64,000 bases of DNA, from the NCBI GenBank assembly GCA_039105265.1, contig JAPFFF010000020.1, forward strand, positions 1,133,001 through 1,197,000, in the 5' to 3' direction. Position 1 is the stretch's first letter. Every line of letters starts with the position of its first letter. The translations under genes were made by a program, and so were the position numbers. The notes under the pieces are model-generated. The model was not told the origin of the DNA and ran no database searches. It saw only the letters and a list, made by a program, of their open reading frames with translations. The DNA is from Tritrichomonas musculus (Eukaryota; Parabasalia; Tritrichomonadida; Tritrichomonadidae). Shown here in pieces: positions 49,540 through 60,935 of this stretch.

Positions 49540-50261
49540 TATTAAAGTTACAGAGACTTTTTATTGTATTTCATAAACCATAAATTAATTTAATATTTCA
49601 TTTTGCTATTTTCATTTGCAATTATATTTTACACAATTTGATAGATCATAAAATTTGTTCATGAAAAATAGTTATAAACTTTGATTTCATTGTATTTATT
49701 AAAGCTTTAACTAGAAAAACATAAAGATATTAAATCGAAGAACGCATAAAGTGTTTCAATCATTGAGTCAATTATTCTTGGAGACAATCACAATTCAATA
49801 TCTTTTAAAGTATAACAACATGCCAGGATTCATGGAATTATAAACAATTGGTTGTTCATTGTAATGATAAGATTAACAAGGAAAAAGAAAAAGATGAAGA
49901 TAACAAAACAAAAAGAGATACTTTTAAAGAGGCAATTATTGCTTTATTTATCCAGTATTAACTTATAAATCTCCTCTTTCGATATATTTCAATTTGCTTT
50001 TTTGTAACAAAACATTTGGAAATTGTGAGGATGATGACTTATTTCAACGATAAAGTTATGTTCGAATTTGTTTGCATTGATGAAAAGTCATTCAGTTGTT
50101 CAAAATCCAATTCAATTCGAATATGAGTAAAAAAATAAAAAATTTAGATCACGATTTTATAAATACTTTTATTTCTGCAGTTCATTCATGTATACTGATT
50201 AAAAACATATCCAAAAAACGAATTTTCACACATATTGAAAGTTTACGTTAAAAAAAATTTT

Positions 50262-50262
<1 letters not shown>
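49540..50262. other. Intergenic DNA with coding debris
   Basis: Short coding-like runs on the plus strand (RTHKVFQSLSQLFLETITIQ near 49740; QLVVHCNDKINKEKEKDEDN near 49850; YFNDKVMFEFVCIDEKSFSC near 50037) occur in changing frames. The last resembles the BACK region of the BTB family (LFEYVCFENVD at 1861-3168). They probably belong to one or two badly decayed host genes. Confidence 0.3.

Positions 50263-50303
<41 letters not shown>
50263..50303. repeat. A41 homopolymer
   Basis: An uninterrupted run of A, the longest in the window. It could be the scar of a reverse-transcribed insertion, but no duplication or source gene is visible. Length errors in assembly are likely here. Confidence 0.9.
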
Positions 50304-50305
<2 letters not shown>

Positions 50306-50357
50306 GATCTGAGTTATTCTTTTAAATTAATTCTTGAGATTAGCAGTTTGCTTATTC

Positions 50358-50570
50358 TCAGTAATATAGGATTTTTTCTTTGTGCATTTTAATGAATTCG
50401 TCAACTTGTTTTATTTCAGACTTTGATAAATCAAGCAAAGAAGATGCACTCTTTTCAAGTTTCTGCGCAATTTCATTGAAGCTTGGGCGATCATTTGGAT
50501 CATAACTAAAGCAAGAATTTATCAATTCCTTGGCAAATTGCGTAAACGAGGGTGGAATATAGGGGTTTAT
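50358..50570 (-). pseudogene. 3' fragment of a protein kinase gene
   Basis: On the minus strand, 70 codons encode the end of a kinase domain: INPYIPPSFTQFAKELINSC then YDPNDRPSFNEIAQKLEKS, which is subdomain XI with its invariant Arg, followed by a short tail and a stop. No other kinase subdomain is present upstream. The break coincides with the start of a tandem-repeat array. It is a truncated host gene. Confidence 0.65.
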
Positions 50571-50609
50571 CCTATACCTAATATTATTTCAACTTTTGGT
50601 ATAATAGCA

Positions 50610-50815
50610 GCTTCTTGTGGAATTTCATAAAATATTTGTTAGAATTTCATAAAATACTTGTTGGAATTTTATAAAATACCTGATATAATTCCATAAAATA
50701 CGTGCTGGAATTATATAAAATACTTGTTGAAATTGAATAAAATGAATGTTGGAATTTTATATAAATTCTTGTTGGAACATCATAAAATATTAGTAGGAAT
50801 CAGATAAAATAATAA
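50610..50815. repeat. Degenerate 27-28-bp tandem repeat
   Basis: About seven or eight diverged copies of a unit like TTGTTGGAATTTTATAAAA follow one another. The array begins near the point where the kinase fragment breaks off. Confidence 0.75.
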
Positions 50816-52108
50816 GAAAAACATCACTTTGCATTATTCACGTTTAATAATAAAACAAGTTATAATGAGTTTCAAGCTCAAAATTTAAAAAAATTGACAT
50901 TTTTTTTTTTTCTAGAGGTATTCAAGTAAAGATCTACATGATAAATATCAATATAAATTATTTTTTGATGGTTTAGAAACTGTAATTAAAATAAATTATG
51001 ATTTAAAAATAATGTTATTCCTCAGTTTTGAAGATATACCCCAAAAATATTTTTCTGAGAATTTATTTTATTTTACTCTTTAGTTCAATTCTTAAAATTC
51101 AATTATATGTGCATATTCAACATTGTAATCATTTTACTAATGAATTAATAATTAATTTATAAGAAATATTATTAAAAATATTTTTATTTAATAAGATGTA
51201 ATATTAACAAGAAAATAAAAATGATTTATTTTATATCAACTTATATTAGCATATTGAATAAATTGTATATTAAATTCAAAAAAAGAAATTGTGAGATAAA
51301 TATAATCTTTTAACTTTCAAAATTTTTCCATACACAAAAAGTAAAAAAATTATTTAAGGGGGTTTGATCACTTTTTTCTGTGAAAATATCTCCAAGTAAA
51401 ATGAATAATAATAACAAAAAATAGTAAAAATTGAAACTAAAAATTAATATATATATGAGAAAATAGAAAATAATTTAAAAACAAAAGTATATCATGTTAT
51501 TGCATCATAATTTATTCGATATAACATAGCATGCTTAGATGAATAATTTCATTAAGTAAATACTAATTATATTTTTTGTTACTATAATTTTAAAAAATCA
51601 AGCTTATATTAGAACATATGTTTGAATTACTAATGAATTATCTGCTTAGATTAACTTAACGATCAGCTTAAACATATATAAAATGTATTTTAAATTATTC
51701 TGTCAGCATCTGACAAAGGGATTTTAGGCTTAAAGATCAATTTTAGGTAGGGAAGATCATAAGGCTAAAAAAAGCATAAAAAAAGAAGAAAAATGAAATT
51801 ATACTTAATATTAATAAGACAAAATGTATATTGTACTAATAAATTTATAAAAAATAATAAAGCAAATGAGCTATTGAAAAAAATTTTTTGCATTATTGTA
51901 TTGAATGAGTAGATAAAAAATTTGTTCTTTTTTATTATTGTTCCACATAATTTTATCAAAAATATCAAAAAGTTAATCAATTATCGATCTCAAGAGTTCG
52001 AAAGTAACAAGCCTGGGCCGATATTGAATTTTTTTAGCTTTCTAGGAGAATAAAATAATAATTATAAAAAAGAGCATAAATGGAAAATATTTGATTTTTA
52101 ATATTAAA

Positions 52109-52178
52109 AAATAATCATACTCTAATATATATTTAATATTCAAAAATAATCATACTCTAATATATATTTAATATTCAA
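52109..52178. repeat. Perfect 35-bp tandem duplication
   Basis: Two identical head-to-tail copies of a 35-bp unit beginning AAATAATCATACTCTAATAT. A recent slippage product with no evident function. Confidence 0.9.
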
Positions 52179-52362
52179 AAGTTAAAATAAAATAAAATAC
52201 CACGTTAGTATATGCAACAACATGTAGATTGACTAGAAGTATTGGCAAACAATTGTAGTAGTGCAGAATCATCTGTTAACTCTATCGGTTTTCTCCATGA
52301 AATTGAAAAATAATCATAAATGCTAAAATAAGAAACTTTATTCAAATAAATTTTTGAATATG

Positions 52363-52455
52363 ATCTTGAATATTAACATCTAATCCCTTTTCATCTAACA
52401 AAAGTTTTAAAATATCGGAATTCCCTTCCTCAACAGCAATATGCAATGGTGTTTT
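52363..52455 (-). CDS. Ankyrin module 4 of the minus-strand locus
   Basis: Exactly 93 nt encode one repeat, KTPLHIAVEEGNSDILKLLL then DEKGLDVNIQD. It is flanked by AT-rich spacers with stops. It is the last module found in the series that begins with the gene at 54085-55326. The frame is intact, so selection has probably acted on it. Confidence 0.6.
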
Positions 52456-52725
52456 ATAAAATTGTTTATTTATTTCATTTAAATATCAGAAAAAATTTCA
52501 TTTAAACATACAATCAAAATTTTATGAAGAAATATCTTTTTAACTCTATGAATATTGTTAAATTCTTGAATTCCATTTTACAAATTATTTTTGAATGTCA
52601 TCAAAAAGAAAACCAAAACATAGTAAAAATCATTGGATTTCAAAATGATATGAAAATATATGTTTATTGAAATTTTATGAAAAAATTAATGATTTTGTGA
52701 ATGACATTGAAAACTAAATAAAAAT

Positions 52726-52818
52726 TGTTTTTATATTAATGTCAATTCCTTCTTTCTTTAATAGAAGACGAACAATTTCAGTTTTTCCAAGCTCAATGGC
52801 AATATGCAAAGCTGTTTT
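52726..52818 (-). CDS. Ankyrin module 3 of the minus-strand locus
   Basis: 93 nt encode KTALHIAIELGKTEIVRLLL then KKEGIDINIKT. The spacer to module 4 is 270 bases and to module 2 is 522. The downstream spacer starts with ATTTTTATT. Confidence 0.6.
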
Positions 52819-53340
52819 TTGAAATTTAAAATTGTTAACTTCATCCAAAAATTTTCAGTAAAACTAGATGAAAAACATGTAAATTTTAATGTAATCAGAA
52901 AAGATTTTAGAATTTCATAAGAAACTTAGATTTGAAACGTAATTTATAAGATGCGATTGAAATTATATTCAAAATAAGAAATTTAAATGCAATAAAAAAA
53001 TTATTGGTTATCTCATTTAAATCAATGATTGAAAATTTGATAAAAAATATTACAGGCAAAATGTCATTTAAATAAATATATTGAAATTGAATTAAAACAA
53101 TAGATTTAAAACCATATTAAATGCTATATAATGAAACTGAATTGAATATTTATATTGAAAATCACATGAAAAATTAGTCAACAACTTCATTCAAAAATAA
53201 GAATATTTAGAATTGAATAAAAAATAATGAATTCAAACTCTATTGAAAAGTTATAAATTTCAAATTTGATAAATACAAAAACATTTAGAATTTGATGAAA
53301 TTACTTAATATGAAATCACATTAATGCTATAAATTCAAAT

Positions 53341-53430
53341 AAATCTAGCATTAATATCAATCTGCTCTTTCAATAAAAGCTCCAAAATTTCTAAATTTTC
53401 ATTTTCAACAGCTGCATGAAGTGATGTTTT
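53341..53430 (-). CDS. Ankyrin module 2 of the minus-strand locus
   Basis: 90 nt encode KTSLHAAVENENLEILELLL then KEQIDINARF. The next codon is ATT, then a stop. The spacers on both sides consist of a degenerate repeat of GAAATT/ATTTCAAA words. Confidence 0.6.
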
Positions 53431-53909
53431 ATTAATAAAAGTATTCAAACTTCATTTAAAACTAATTTTAAAAAAAATGCAATTTAAAACTTACATGAAA
53501 TGTAATTAAAACTTTTTGTGCAAATTATATAAACTATAAAAATTTTCAATTTCATTAATAAAATCAAATAGTAATTCCATTAAAAAGAGTATTTATAGAA
53601 ATATAATTAAAACAATGAATCAGAATTGTATGAATATAATAAAATTTGAAATGTTATGAGGAAAATAAAAAAGATTTCATTCAAATTTGTTAGTTTGAAT
53701 GCCATTTACAAAACAAATTGAATATCAGAATGAAATTAATCATTTGAAATATAATAAGAAAATGAAATAAGTTGAAACTAAGTAAATACCATAATGATAA
53801 AAAATGTCATTAGAATAAAAACGAGTAAAAACTTTATCAAAAAACAATGATGTTAAAATATAATGAATAATAAAAGGTGAAATGATATAAATAAAAAAAC
53901 AATAAAAAT

Positions 53910-54002
53910 TGATTTGCTATTAACTTCAATTGTGTTGTTTGTTAGTAAAAGATTTAAAATTTCTATATTTCCTTTTTCTACTGCAATGTTCAGTGCAGCA
54001 TT
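53910..54002 (-). CDS. Ankyrin module 1 of the minus-strand locus
   Basis: 93 nt encode NAALNIAVEKGNIEILNLLL then TNNTIEVNSKS, 186 bases downstream of the last repeat in the gene at 54085-55326. The spacer after it starts ATTTTTATT. Confidence 0.6.
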
Positions 54003-54084
54003 TTTAAATACTCAAATTCGAAAACATCATTCAAAAAATCTATTGCATTGAATTATATTATAAAACTATTGAAAAAAAATTTGA

Positions 54085-55326
54085 TTAAAAAAAAACAATG
54101 AACATCATTAAAACATAAATAAGTTTGAAATGTAATAAATTACATTTGATTTTTGAACTCGATTTAAAAAAAAATAATTTTAAAATTATTCGTGAATTCA
54201 TTTTAAGCTCTTCATCTTTTAAAAGAAAGTTTACAATGTCAATATAATCATTTTTACAGAAAAAGTAGAAAAGAAAAGATATTTCACTGTCATCTATAGC
54301 ATTTTCATTATTACAGAGATCAATAAAATTATAAAATTCTAAACTTTGATGAAAAAAGCAACAATCATCATCGATTTCTTCTTCTTCATTTTCATTTTTT
54401 TTATTGAAGAAATTACTTTTAATGTAATTCATAATACTTACATGATGACATTTGATTGATTCATTATAACATTCATTTTTTGGTGGTTCAACATGCTTTT
54501 CCTCAAGAAGATGAATCAATTCCATATTTTGACTGTGAATTGCATATAACCATAAAGACGGTTTTAATTCAATTTCATTCTTATATAAATAATTCAAAAT
54601 TTGAATAGATCCACAAAAAGCTGAGTATTCAATTAATGAAGGATTATTTTTAAGTAAAAACGAATTCGTTTCATAAATTGAAGGTTCAATTATTGATGAT
54701 AAAGAAAAATTATTTTCATTGGTAAAATTAACGAATTCGTCAATTGAATCATTTTGAATTATTTGACATATTTTTCTATCGTTCTCGCCTTTTCTTCTTT
54801 TTTGAAGAAAAGTTTCAGAATCAAATTCATTTACTTCTGGATTATTTGATGTGATTTCGTCACAAAAAGTTTCATCAAAAAAAGGTTCGAATTCTTTGTA
54901 AAAGTATTGATGGTAACTTCTATCTTTGTATTCCTTTTTCATTAAGATCGTTGATAAATATTTATTTGGAATTAAAATCTTCTCTTCAAAAAGAAAGAGA
55001 AGAATCCTCTTGTTACTTTTAAATATATTGAAAATGTGAGAATTCTTAAATTTCGATATAATATCATTTTTTAAAATTTTTAATATTTTTTCGATTTTGT
55101 TGATAGAATCTGAAGAACGATGGTAATGATTTGATATTTTTGAAATTAAATGCAGTATAAGTTTTAATTTTGATTTATTTTGACGAATATTTTGTTCGTC
55201 AAAATATTTATTTATTTTTTGCAATTGCGATCTTTCGGAATCTTCACTTTGTAAAAAATCAAGAAATATTTCGTGAATATATTTCATTTCCTTAAAATAT
55301 TCTTTAATAAAAGCTCTTGAAAACAT
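54085..55326 (-). CDS. DUF3447-type ankyrin protein, N-terminal part
   Basis: 413 residues in the open frame. The helical N-terminal domain (ISKISNHYHRSSDSINKIEK; FKSNKRILLFLFEEKILIP) and the family signature (ICQIIQNDSIDEFVNFTNEN; ETNSFLLKNNPSLIEYSAFC; YNESIKCHHVSIMNYIKSNF) match the genes at 41580 and 57282. A final ankyrin half ends ELKMNSRI, after which about 35 residues are AT-rich read-through to a stop. Four single ankyrin modules follow on the same strand over 1.8 kb. The protein is probably cytosolic, and what the ankyrin surface binds is unknown. Confidence 0.7.
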   Translation of the reverse strand: MFSRAFIKEYFKEMKYIHEIFLDFLQSEDSERSQLQKINKYFDEQNIRQNKSKLKLILHLISKISNHYHRSSDSINKIEKILKILKNDIISKFKNSHIFNIFKSNKRILLFLFEEKILIPNKYLSTILMKKEYKDRSYHQYFYKEFEPFFDETFCDEITSNNPEVNEFDSETFLQKRRKGENDRKICQIIQNDSIDEFVNFTNENNFSLSSIIEPSIYETNSFLLKNNPSLIEYSAFCGSIQILNYLYKNEIELKPSLWLYAIHSQNMELIHLLEEKHVEPPKNECYNESIKCHHVSIMNYIKSNFFNKKNENEEEEIDDDCCFFHQSLEFYNFIDLCNNENAIDDSEISFLFYFFCKNDYIDIVNFLLKDEELKMNSRIILKLFFFKSSSKIKCNLLHFKLIYVLMMFIVFF

Positions 55327-56154
55327 TTTTTAAAATTCGTTTCTTGTTTTATCAAAAAGTTTATTTTTAAACGATATTAATTCAAAAAATTGAATTAATA
55401 TAAATTTTACTTGTAAGAAAATTTTTGCCTATGCAATTATATATTAATCATAAAAAAAAACTTCGAATGAACCATCCATTGATCATTTTTTCATTTTTAT
55501 AACATAAATAATTGCTGGATTAAAAATAGTCAAAAAGGCTATAAAAATATTAAATATTCAAAATAATAAAATATATTTTTAGTTTGAAAATCAATGAATA
55601 TGGATAATTAATTTAATTCATTCAATCCAAATTATACCAAATAATCACAGAATTACAAATTATATTATCGCAAAATTAAAGGTTCAGTTTTGTTAACTTT
55701 TGTTTGTTATAAGCAGCAAATAATAATAAATTGTTTGTTTTGGCACTTTCAATTTAATAAACAATAATTTCAGTTCATTATTTGCAAGACCTGTTCTTTG
55801 GATCTCCATCAATGAATAGCTTTTATGAACTTGTTTTCAACTGTTTTGTTGAATCTTACAGCTGGAAAGTTCAATCTCCAGACAAACCTCTTTGAACTTC
55901 GATAAAATGTAGTGGTTGATTAAAAAGAAGAAAAGATTCCATGGGTCCATGCTTTGAATTTTGATCTGTGATATGATAACTAACAAAGAAAGAATTTTTT
56001 TTTTAATGGCTTTGTTTGCTGCAACATTAAACTGTGCAATCATTTCTTTCACTGAAAACAACTTGAAGAGTAGAAGCAACTCAAAGAGATTTTATTCTCA
56101 AAAAGTTTGTTTTTTTGAGAGAGTTGCACCTACTCTCAACTTCATTAATCTCTA
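55327..56154. other. Gene-free stretch between two ankyrin loci
   Basis: The divergent gap between the two loci. A less AT-rich part at 55780-56130 has short ORFs on both strands with no coding character; repeated CTCTCAA/TTGAGAG words occur there. The promoter of the minus-strand locus must lie in the first few hundred bases. Confidence 0.4.
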
Positions 56155-56766
56155 AAGTTGGATTCAATCAAGTTGGGACTACTTTTTCAATATTGAATGA
56201 AAAGTATTCAAATTTGTCCCAACCTGAATGATTTTTTTTCTGAACTTCTCTCAAAAAAAATTCAAAAAAGGGGAAAAAAGGGGTAAAAAATAAAAGAGAA
56301 AATTTAAATCAAATATGATTTTTTAATATTAAACATAGGTGTATTTTCTTTGTTGCTGAGGTAATATCAATAATTTTCGCTTAGATCAAGGAAAAAACTG
56401 GAAATCATCCTCAAATTGAAATCAAAATAATACAAAAAGCATAATAAATAGAATAAAAGCAACATAAAGATAGCGGATTTAAGTTTTTCGTTGGATTTTG
56501 GTTCGTTTTTTGCACTTTTTTATGTCTTTTTTTATGTGATACTGATAGTTATACATATGGAAGGGCTTGAAAGCAAATATTTCAAAAGGAGTATCTTTGT
56601 GGTATATCTTCTTGCACGAAATAAAAGGGAATTTGCATTTTTGTTGGAAAATCGAAGGGGGCTTTCGAATTATTATAATAAAAAATTTGAATAAAAATTA
56701 GATTTTGTTTTCCACTTTTATCAGAAATATTTTGAAAGGTTGTCCCAAGCTTTTTGAATCCAACTT
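56155..56766. mobile_element. Possible TA-duplicating non-autonomous DNA transposon, 612 bp
   Basis: The left end AAGTTGGATTCAATCAAG continues to TTGGGACTAC; the right end is GTTGTCCCAAG to CTTTTTGAATCCAACTT. They are imperfect inverted repeats of about 35 bp with TA outside each (56153-56154 and 56767-56768). This is the layout of a Tc1/mariner-type element. The interior has no believable gene. Confidence 0.5.
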
Positions 56767-56768
56767 TA

Positions 56769-57281
56769 GAAATTGAGAGAACAATAGCCATTGAATTCAA
56801 TGACTTCTTTCAATATTTAAGTTGACACAAGTATCTCAAATACTTTGAATAGAACTCATGCACATAGGTTGACAATCTATGACTTAAATGCTCTAATAGA
56901 CTGTTTTCATTATGAAAAATACTGGTGAAACTTCAATATGATAATTACACAATAATGATTTATTGATGAATTGAAGAAAAGAAATTATTATACAATGATT
57001 TTTTCTGAATTATTAATAAAATATGAAATTATATATTAAAAACTATTATTAAGCTAGCTTCATTTTTAAAATTTACTTTTTATTTTGGAATATATTCTTG
57101 AAAAAAAATATAATATGTCAAAATAAGTTGTTCTTTTATTATTTTAAAATGAGTATTAGAGAAATATCCCAAGATATTTTTATTTGATTTCTCTTTGAAA
57201 TATATAAACGCTTTTTTGAATTTTCTTAGGTTTATTTCTTATAAAATAAACGCTTTTTTTTTTTTTTTCTTAATAAGATCA
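56769..57281. other. Upstream region of the plus-strand ankyrin locus
   Basis: AT-rich; no gene. A T15 tract ends 18 bases before the ATG at 57282. The TTG-initiated extension from 57195 is only this T-rich leader read through. Confidence 0.45.
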
Positions 57282-58523
57282 ATGAGCTTTCATTCATACT
57301 TGGAAAAGAAACAAGCCATCCAAAATGCACTTCTCGAGTATATTGAGAAATCAGATAATGTTGAAGAGAACTATCAGAATTTCATCACAATAATTAATGA
57401 TCAAAAAATCAAAGAAGATCCCATTGAGCTCAAATCACTCTTCCATTTAATTCTCAAAATATCAAAACATCATTATAGAACTCAGGATTTTTTTGCTAAA
57501 ATAGAAAAAATTCTCCAAAATTTTTCAAATGAAATCAAAACTAATCATTCAAATTTTGAGATATTTAACATTTTCAAAGGTAACAAACGAATCCTATTAT
57601 ATCTCATCAAAAATGATTTATTGAAAATAGACAAGACCATTGCACAAATCATGACCGAAAACAATAAATACATAGAGGCCAATTATCCACAATACTTTTA
57701 TCCCGAAATCAAGCAATTTTTCGGAGACAAATATAAAGCGGAAATCACAGATGATTTTGAAGACAAAAGATCACAAGGCGAGAATGATGATTACATTTGT
57801 GGGCTGATTAGAAAAGATTCAATTGACGAATTCATTTCATACGTTAATGAGAAGTCTTTGCCTCTTCAATCAACAATTGAACCATCGATTTTTGAAACAA
57901 ATCCATTGTTGATCAGAAAAGTTCAAGAGAAAGGGCGAAATAACTTTCGTAATAATTATTTTTATAGGAATCAAAAAACAGATAATCAAATCAAATTAAT
58001 TGATTATGCAGCTTTCTTCGGTTCTGGTCAAATTTTCAAATATTTGTTTTTAAACAAAGCTGAAGTTTCTCAATCAATTTGGACTTTCGTTGTTCATGGA
58101 GAAAATCAAGAAATAATCAGCTTTCTTGAAACAAATAATATGAAACCAAAACCTGATACTTATAAAAAATGTTTTTATGAATCAATTAAATGCTTCCATA
58201 ATGATATTTCTAATTATATCCAAAATAACTATTTACAATCATATCAACATTCAAATGAAGTGATCAAATATTACAATTTTGCCTACATAAAAAGCGAATT
58301 TATTGATAAAACAGTCTTTTTTGACCTTTGTAGATATGATTTTGTATATTTTGTTAAAGAAGTTCTTGAAAATTCAAGCGTCGATGTAAATAGCAAAACA
58401 ATTTTAATCATTTATTTTTGTTCATTCAATTACAAATTAATTTGTTTTAATATAATTTGTAAATGTATTTTTTTCAATAAAATTTCAATTTCAAGATTTC
58501 AATCTAGTTTTATATTTATTTGA
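57282..58523 (+). CDS. DUF3447-type ankyrin protein, N-terminal part
   Basis: The ATG of MSFHSYLEKKQ gives 413 codons. Domain order is as in the genes at 41580 and 54085: helical N-terminus (KSLFHLILKISKHHYRTQDF; NIFKGNKRILLYLIKNDLLK), then ICGLIRKDSIDEFISYVNEK, the KLIDYAAFFGSGQIFKYLFL repeat, and CFYESIKCFHNDISNYIQNN. The last ankyrin half ends SSVDVNSKT at 58400. About 40 AT-rich codons of read-through follow. Five further single modules lie downstream to 63041. Confidence 0.7.
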   Translation: MSFHSYLEKKQAIQNALLEYIEKSDNVEENYQNFITIINDQKIKEDPIELKSLFHLILKISKHHYRTQDFFAKIEKILQNFSNEIKTNHSNFEIFNIFKGNKRILLYLIKNDLLKIDKTIAQIMTENNKYIEANYPQYFYPEIKQFFGDKYKAEITDDFEDKRSQGENDDYICGLIRKDSIDEFISYVNEKSLPLQSTIEPSIFETNPLLIRKVQEKGRNNFRNNYFYRNQKTDNQIKLIDYAAFFGSGQIFKYLFLNKAEVSQSIWTFVVHGENQEIISFLETNNMKPKPDTYKKCFYESIKCFHNDISNYIQNNYLQSYQHSNEVIKYYNFAYIKSEFIDKTVFFDLCRYDFVYFVKEVLENSSVDVNSKTILIIYFCSFNYKLICFNIICKCIFFNKISISRFQSSFIFI

Positions 58524-58703
58524 ATGAAATTCATATGCTTTTTTTAATGAAATTGCTAATATCATAACTTCAAATAAAATTTAAAACAATTGTTTAAATC
58601 AAATTTAAATTTAACTGTATTTAATTATATTTCACAATTCAAAAGTTTTCATTATGTTTGAAAATCATATATTGAAATAAAATTCCAAAATCCTTTTTTT
58701 CAT
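58401..58703 (+). other. AT-rich spacer between ankyrin modules
   Basis: It starts ATTTTAATC directly after the D-V-N-x-x-x position and ends before MAPLH. It is made of loosely repeated AATGAAATT/TTTCAAT words. The same kind of sequence fills the gaps 58797-59632, 59723-60271, 60365-62464 and 62558-62963, and on the other strand 52456-52725, 52819-53340, 53431-53909 and 54003-54188. No GTATGT or ACTAACACACAG splice signal was found in any of them. Confidence 0.6.
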
Positions 58704-58796
58704 ATGGCACCATTGCACATTGCTGTTAATAAAGGCAATATTGATGTTGTTCGAATTTTATTATTAAGGCCAAATATTAATGTAAATCTTATAGCT
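58704..58796 (+). CDS. Ankyrin module 1 of the plus-strand locus
   Basis: 93 nt encode MAPLHIAVNKGNIDVVRILL then LRPNINVNLIA. The following codon is ATT, as in most modules. No frame damage within the module. Confidence 0.6.
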
Positions 58797-59632
58797 ATTT
58801 TCAAATATAGCTTTTTTTTGTTTATATGATTTGAAATCCGATTTTTTTTACAAAATTTGAAAATCATCATTTTTCAATTACGTTTTATATCTATGTTATT
58901 TAATTTGTTTATCATTATTTTTTAATGAAATATCAAATATTTTTTGCTAATGAGATTTTTTTATTTAATAATTTGATGAAGTTTCATTGATTTCTTTTAA
59001 TAAAGTTATATATTAAAATTCAAATAAGATTCATTAAATTTTTTTTGAATAAAATTCATGATAAAATAATTCTAATAAAATTTCTATTAAAAGTTATTAA
59101 TGAAATTCTGAAAGCATTATTTCAATGATATTCCAAAATAATACAATTTTTTTTAATACAGTTTACTAAAACTATGTTTTATCATATTTCAAATTATGCA
59201 TTTCAATAGAGTTTTGAATCAAGCAATCTTTTACTATTTTAATTCAATCAATTTGAATAGAATTTAATATTTGATTTAAATAGAATTGCAAATCATATAT
59301 TTTAATACAATTTTAATTGAATGCATTAAATATCATTTTGAAAATTTTTTATTTAATATCATTTTTAATACAAATTTCAATTAATACAATTTCAAAATTA
59401 AGTTTTTGAATGAAGTCTTTATCAAAAGTTAAAATAAAGTTTTCAAACAAATAATTAATACAATTAATATTCAAGTATTTCAATACGATTTCAAAACAAC
59501 AATTATAATGAAATTTCATATTATTTTTAATATAATTTTATTTTAAGGTTTTAAATGAAATTTTTACATGTAATTTGTTAATGAAATACATTTATTTATT
59601 AAAAATGAAATTTCAAACATTTTTTTCACAAT

Positions 59633-59722
59633 ACAGCATTGAATATGGCTGTTGAAAGGAATGATGTAGATATTGTTACACTTTTACTATCCTACTCTAA
59701 TACAAATGTTAATCTTCCTCAT
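59633..59722 (+). CDS. Ankyrin module 2 of the plus-strand locus
   Basis: 90 nt encode TALNMAVERNDVDIVTLLLS then YSNTNVNLPH. It is 836 bases from module 1. The spacer beyond starts GTTTTAATA and soon reaches a stop. Confidence 0.6.
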
Positions 59723-60271
59723 GTTTTAATATTCTAATTTTAATAAAATTTCATCAAAATATTTTTTGTTATTATGTTTGAAGTCCAATTTTTCAATCAC
59801 ATTAAAAATATTTGATTTCAATGAAATTTTAACAATATTTTTTTAATATAATTGCCAATGAATTCATTTGATGGAATTCAAACTTTTTTTTTTTTTGAAT
59901 GAAATTAGATTTATATTTTAATGATGATATTTATATTCAAAAGTTTAAATAGCATTTTGAAATCAACATATTTGATGATATTTATAATATAATATTTTAA
60001 TGAAATTCTTTTTGCTATTTTATTTCGTTTTAAAATCATTATATTAATTACATTCAAATAATTAATTATTCATTGCATTTTAATCAAATTTTCAAATGAA
60101 ATTTGGGTTCTTTATATTTAATGACATTAATAATTTACAAATTTAATTATATTATAAATTATATATTTAATACAATTTTTATAATTGAGCATTTAATTTA
60201 ATTTTCATTAATAGTTTTTGAATGAAGTTTTGATATAATTTTTTTATGCAGTTTTGAACCTTTTTTTTTAT

Positions 60272-60364
60272 AAAGCTCCTTTGTACACTGCTGTTCAAAA
60301 TGAGAACATAGATATTATTAAAGCCTTCATATCTCGTCCAGATATTGATGTCAATTTTGAAAGC
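60272..60364 (+). CDS. Ankyrin module 3 of the plus-strand locus
   Basis: 93 nt encode KAPLYTAVQNENIDIIKAFI then SRPDIDVNFES. The next codons are ATT TTT. TTTTTTTTTATA lies directly before the module. Confidence 0.6.
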
Positions 60365-60935
60365 ATTTTTGTCATATTTATTTTTATAACATTTCATTCA
60401 AAAATTTCAATAGAATTTTACATTCAAAGTTTTCAATAAAATTCAGTGATTTTTTATTTCAATACAATTATCAAATCATTTTTATTAATGAAATTTGAAA
60501 AGATTATATTTTAATAAAGTTCAAAAATATATTATTTAATTACATTTACAATAAGACTTTCTAATCAAGTTCCAGTAGTTCAATTTGAATTACGTTTTTT
60601 TTTTGTATTTTTTTTTCATGAAATTTTATTTTATTATTTCAATATAATTTCAACCCAAATAGTTTAATGACATTTTAATATTGTGTTTTTATTATATTCA
60701 TTATTTAATGTTTGAAATAGAGTTTCATTTTCTTTATTTCATAAAGACATTTAATATAATTTTTAAATAAAATTTCAATTACTTGTTTGTGAATGTAATT
60801 TAACATCATATATTTTTATATATACATTTTGAAGCATGAAAAATTTTAATGACATTAATTTCATGTTTTTTGATAACATCACAATAAAACTATTTTTAAT
60901 TCAATTTTATTATTTTTATTTTCAATGACATTCTC

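Larger units (their letters stand above)
50571..52362. other. Gene-free AT-rich DNA with tandem repeats
   Basis: Apart from the arrays at 50610-50815 and 52109-52178, no coding frame or structured element was recognised. Several short ORFs are AT-rich and lack coding character. Confidence 0.5.

Noticed and set aside
50263-50303. Poly(A) tail of a retroposed gene
   Set aside because: No flanking duplication and no recognisable processed gene next to it; a simple homopolymer is enough.
55837-56800. Short ORFs on both strands between the ankyrin loci
   Set aside because: Low complexity and AT-driven; several fall inside a probable DNA transposon.
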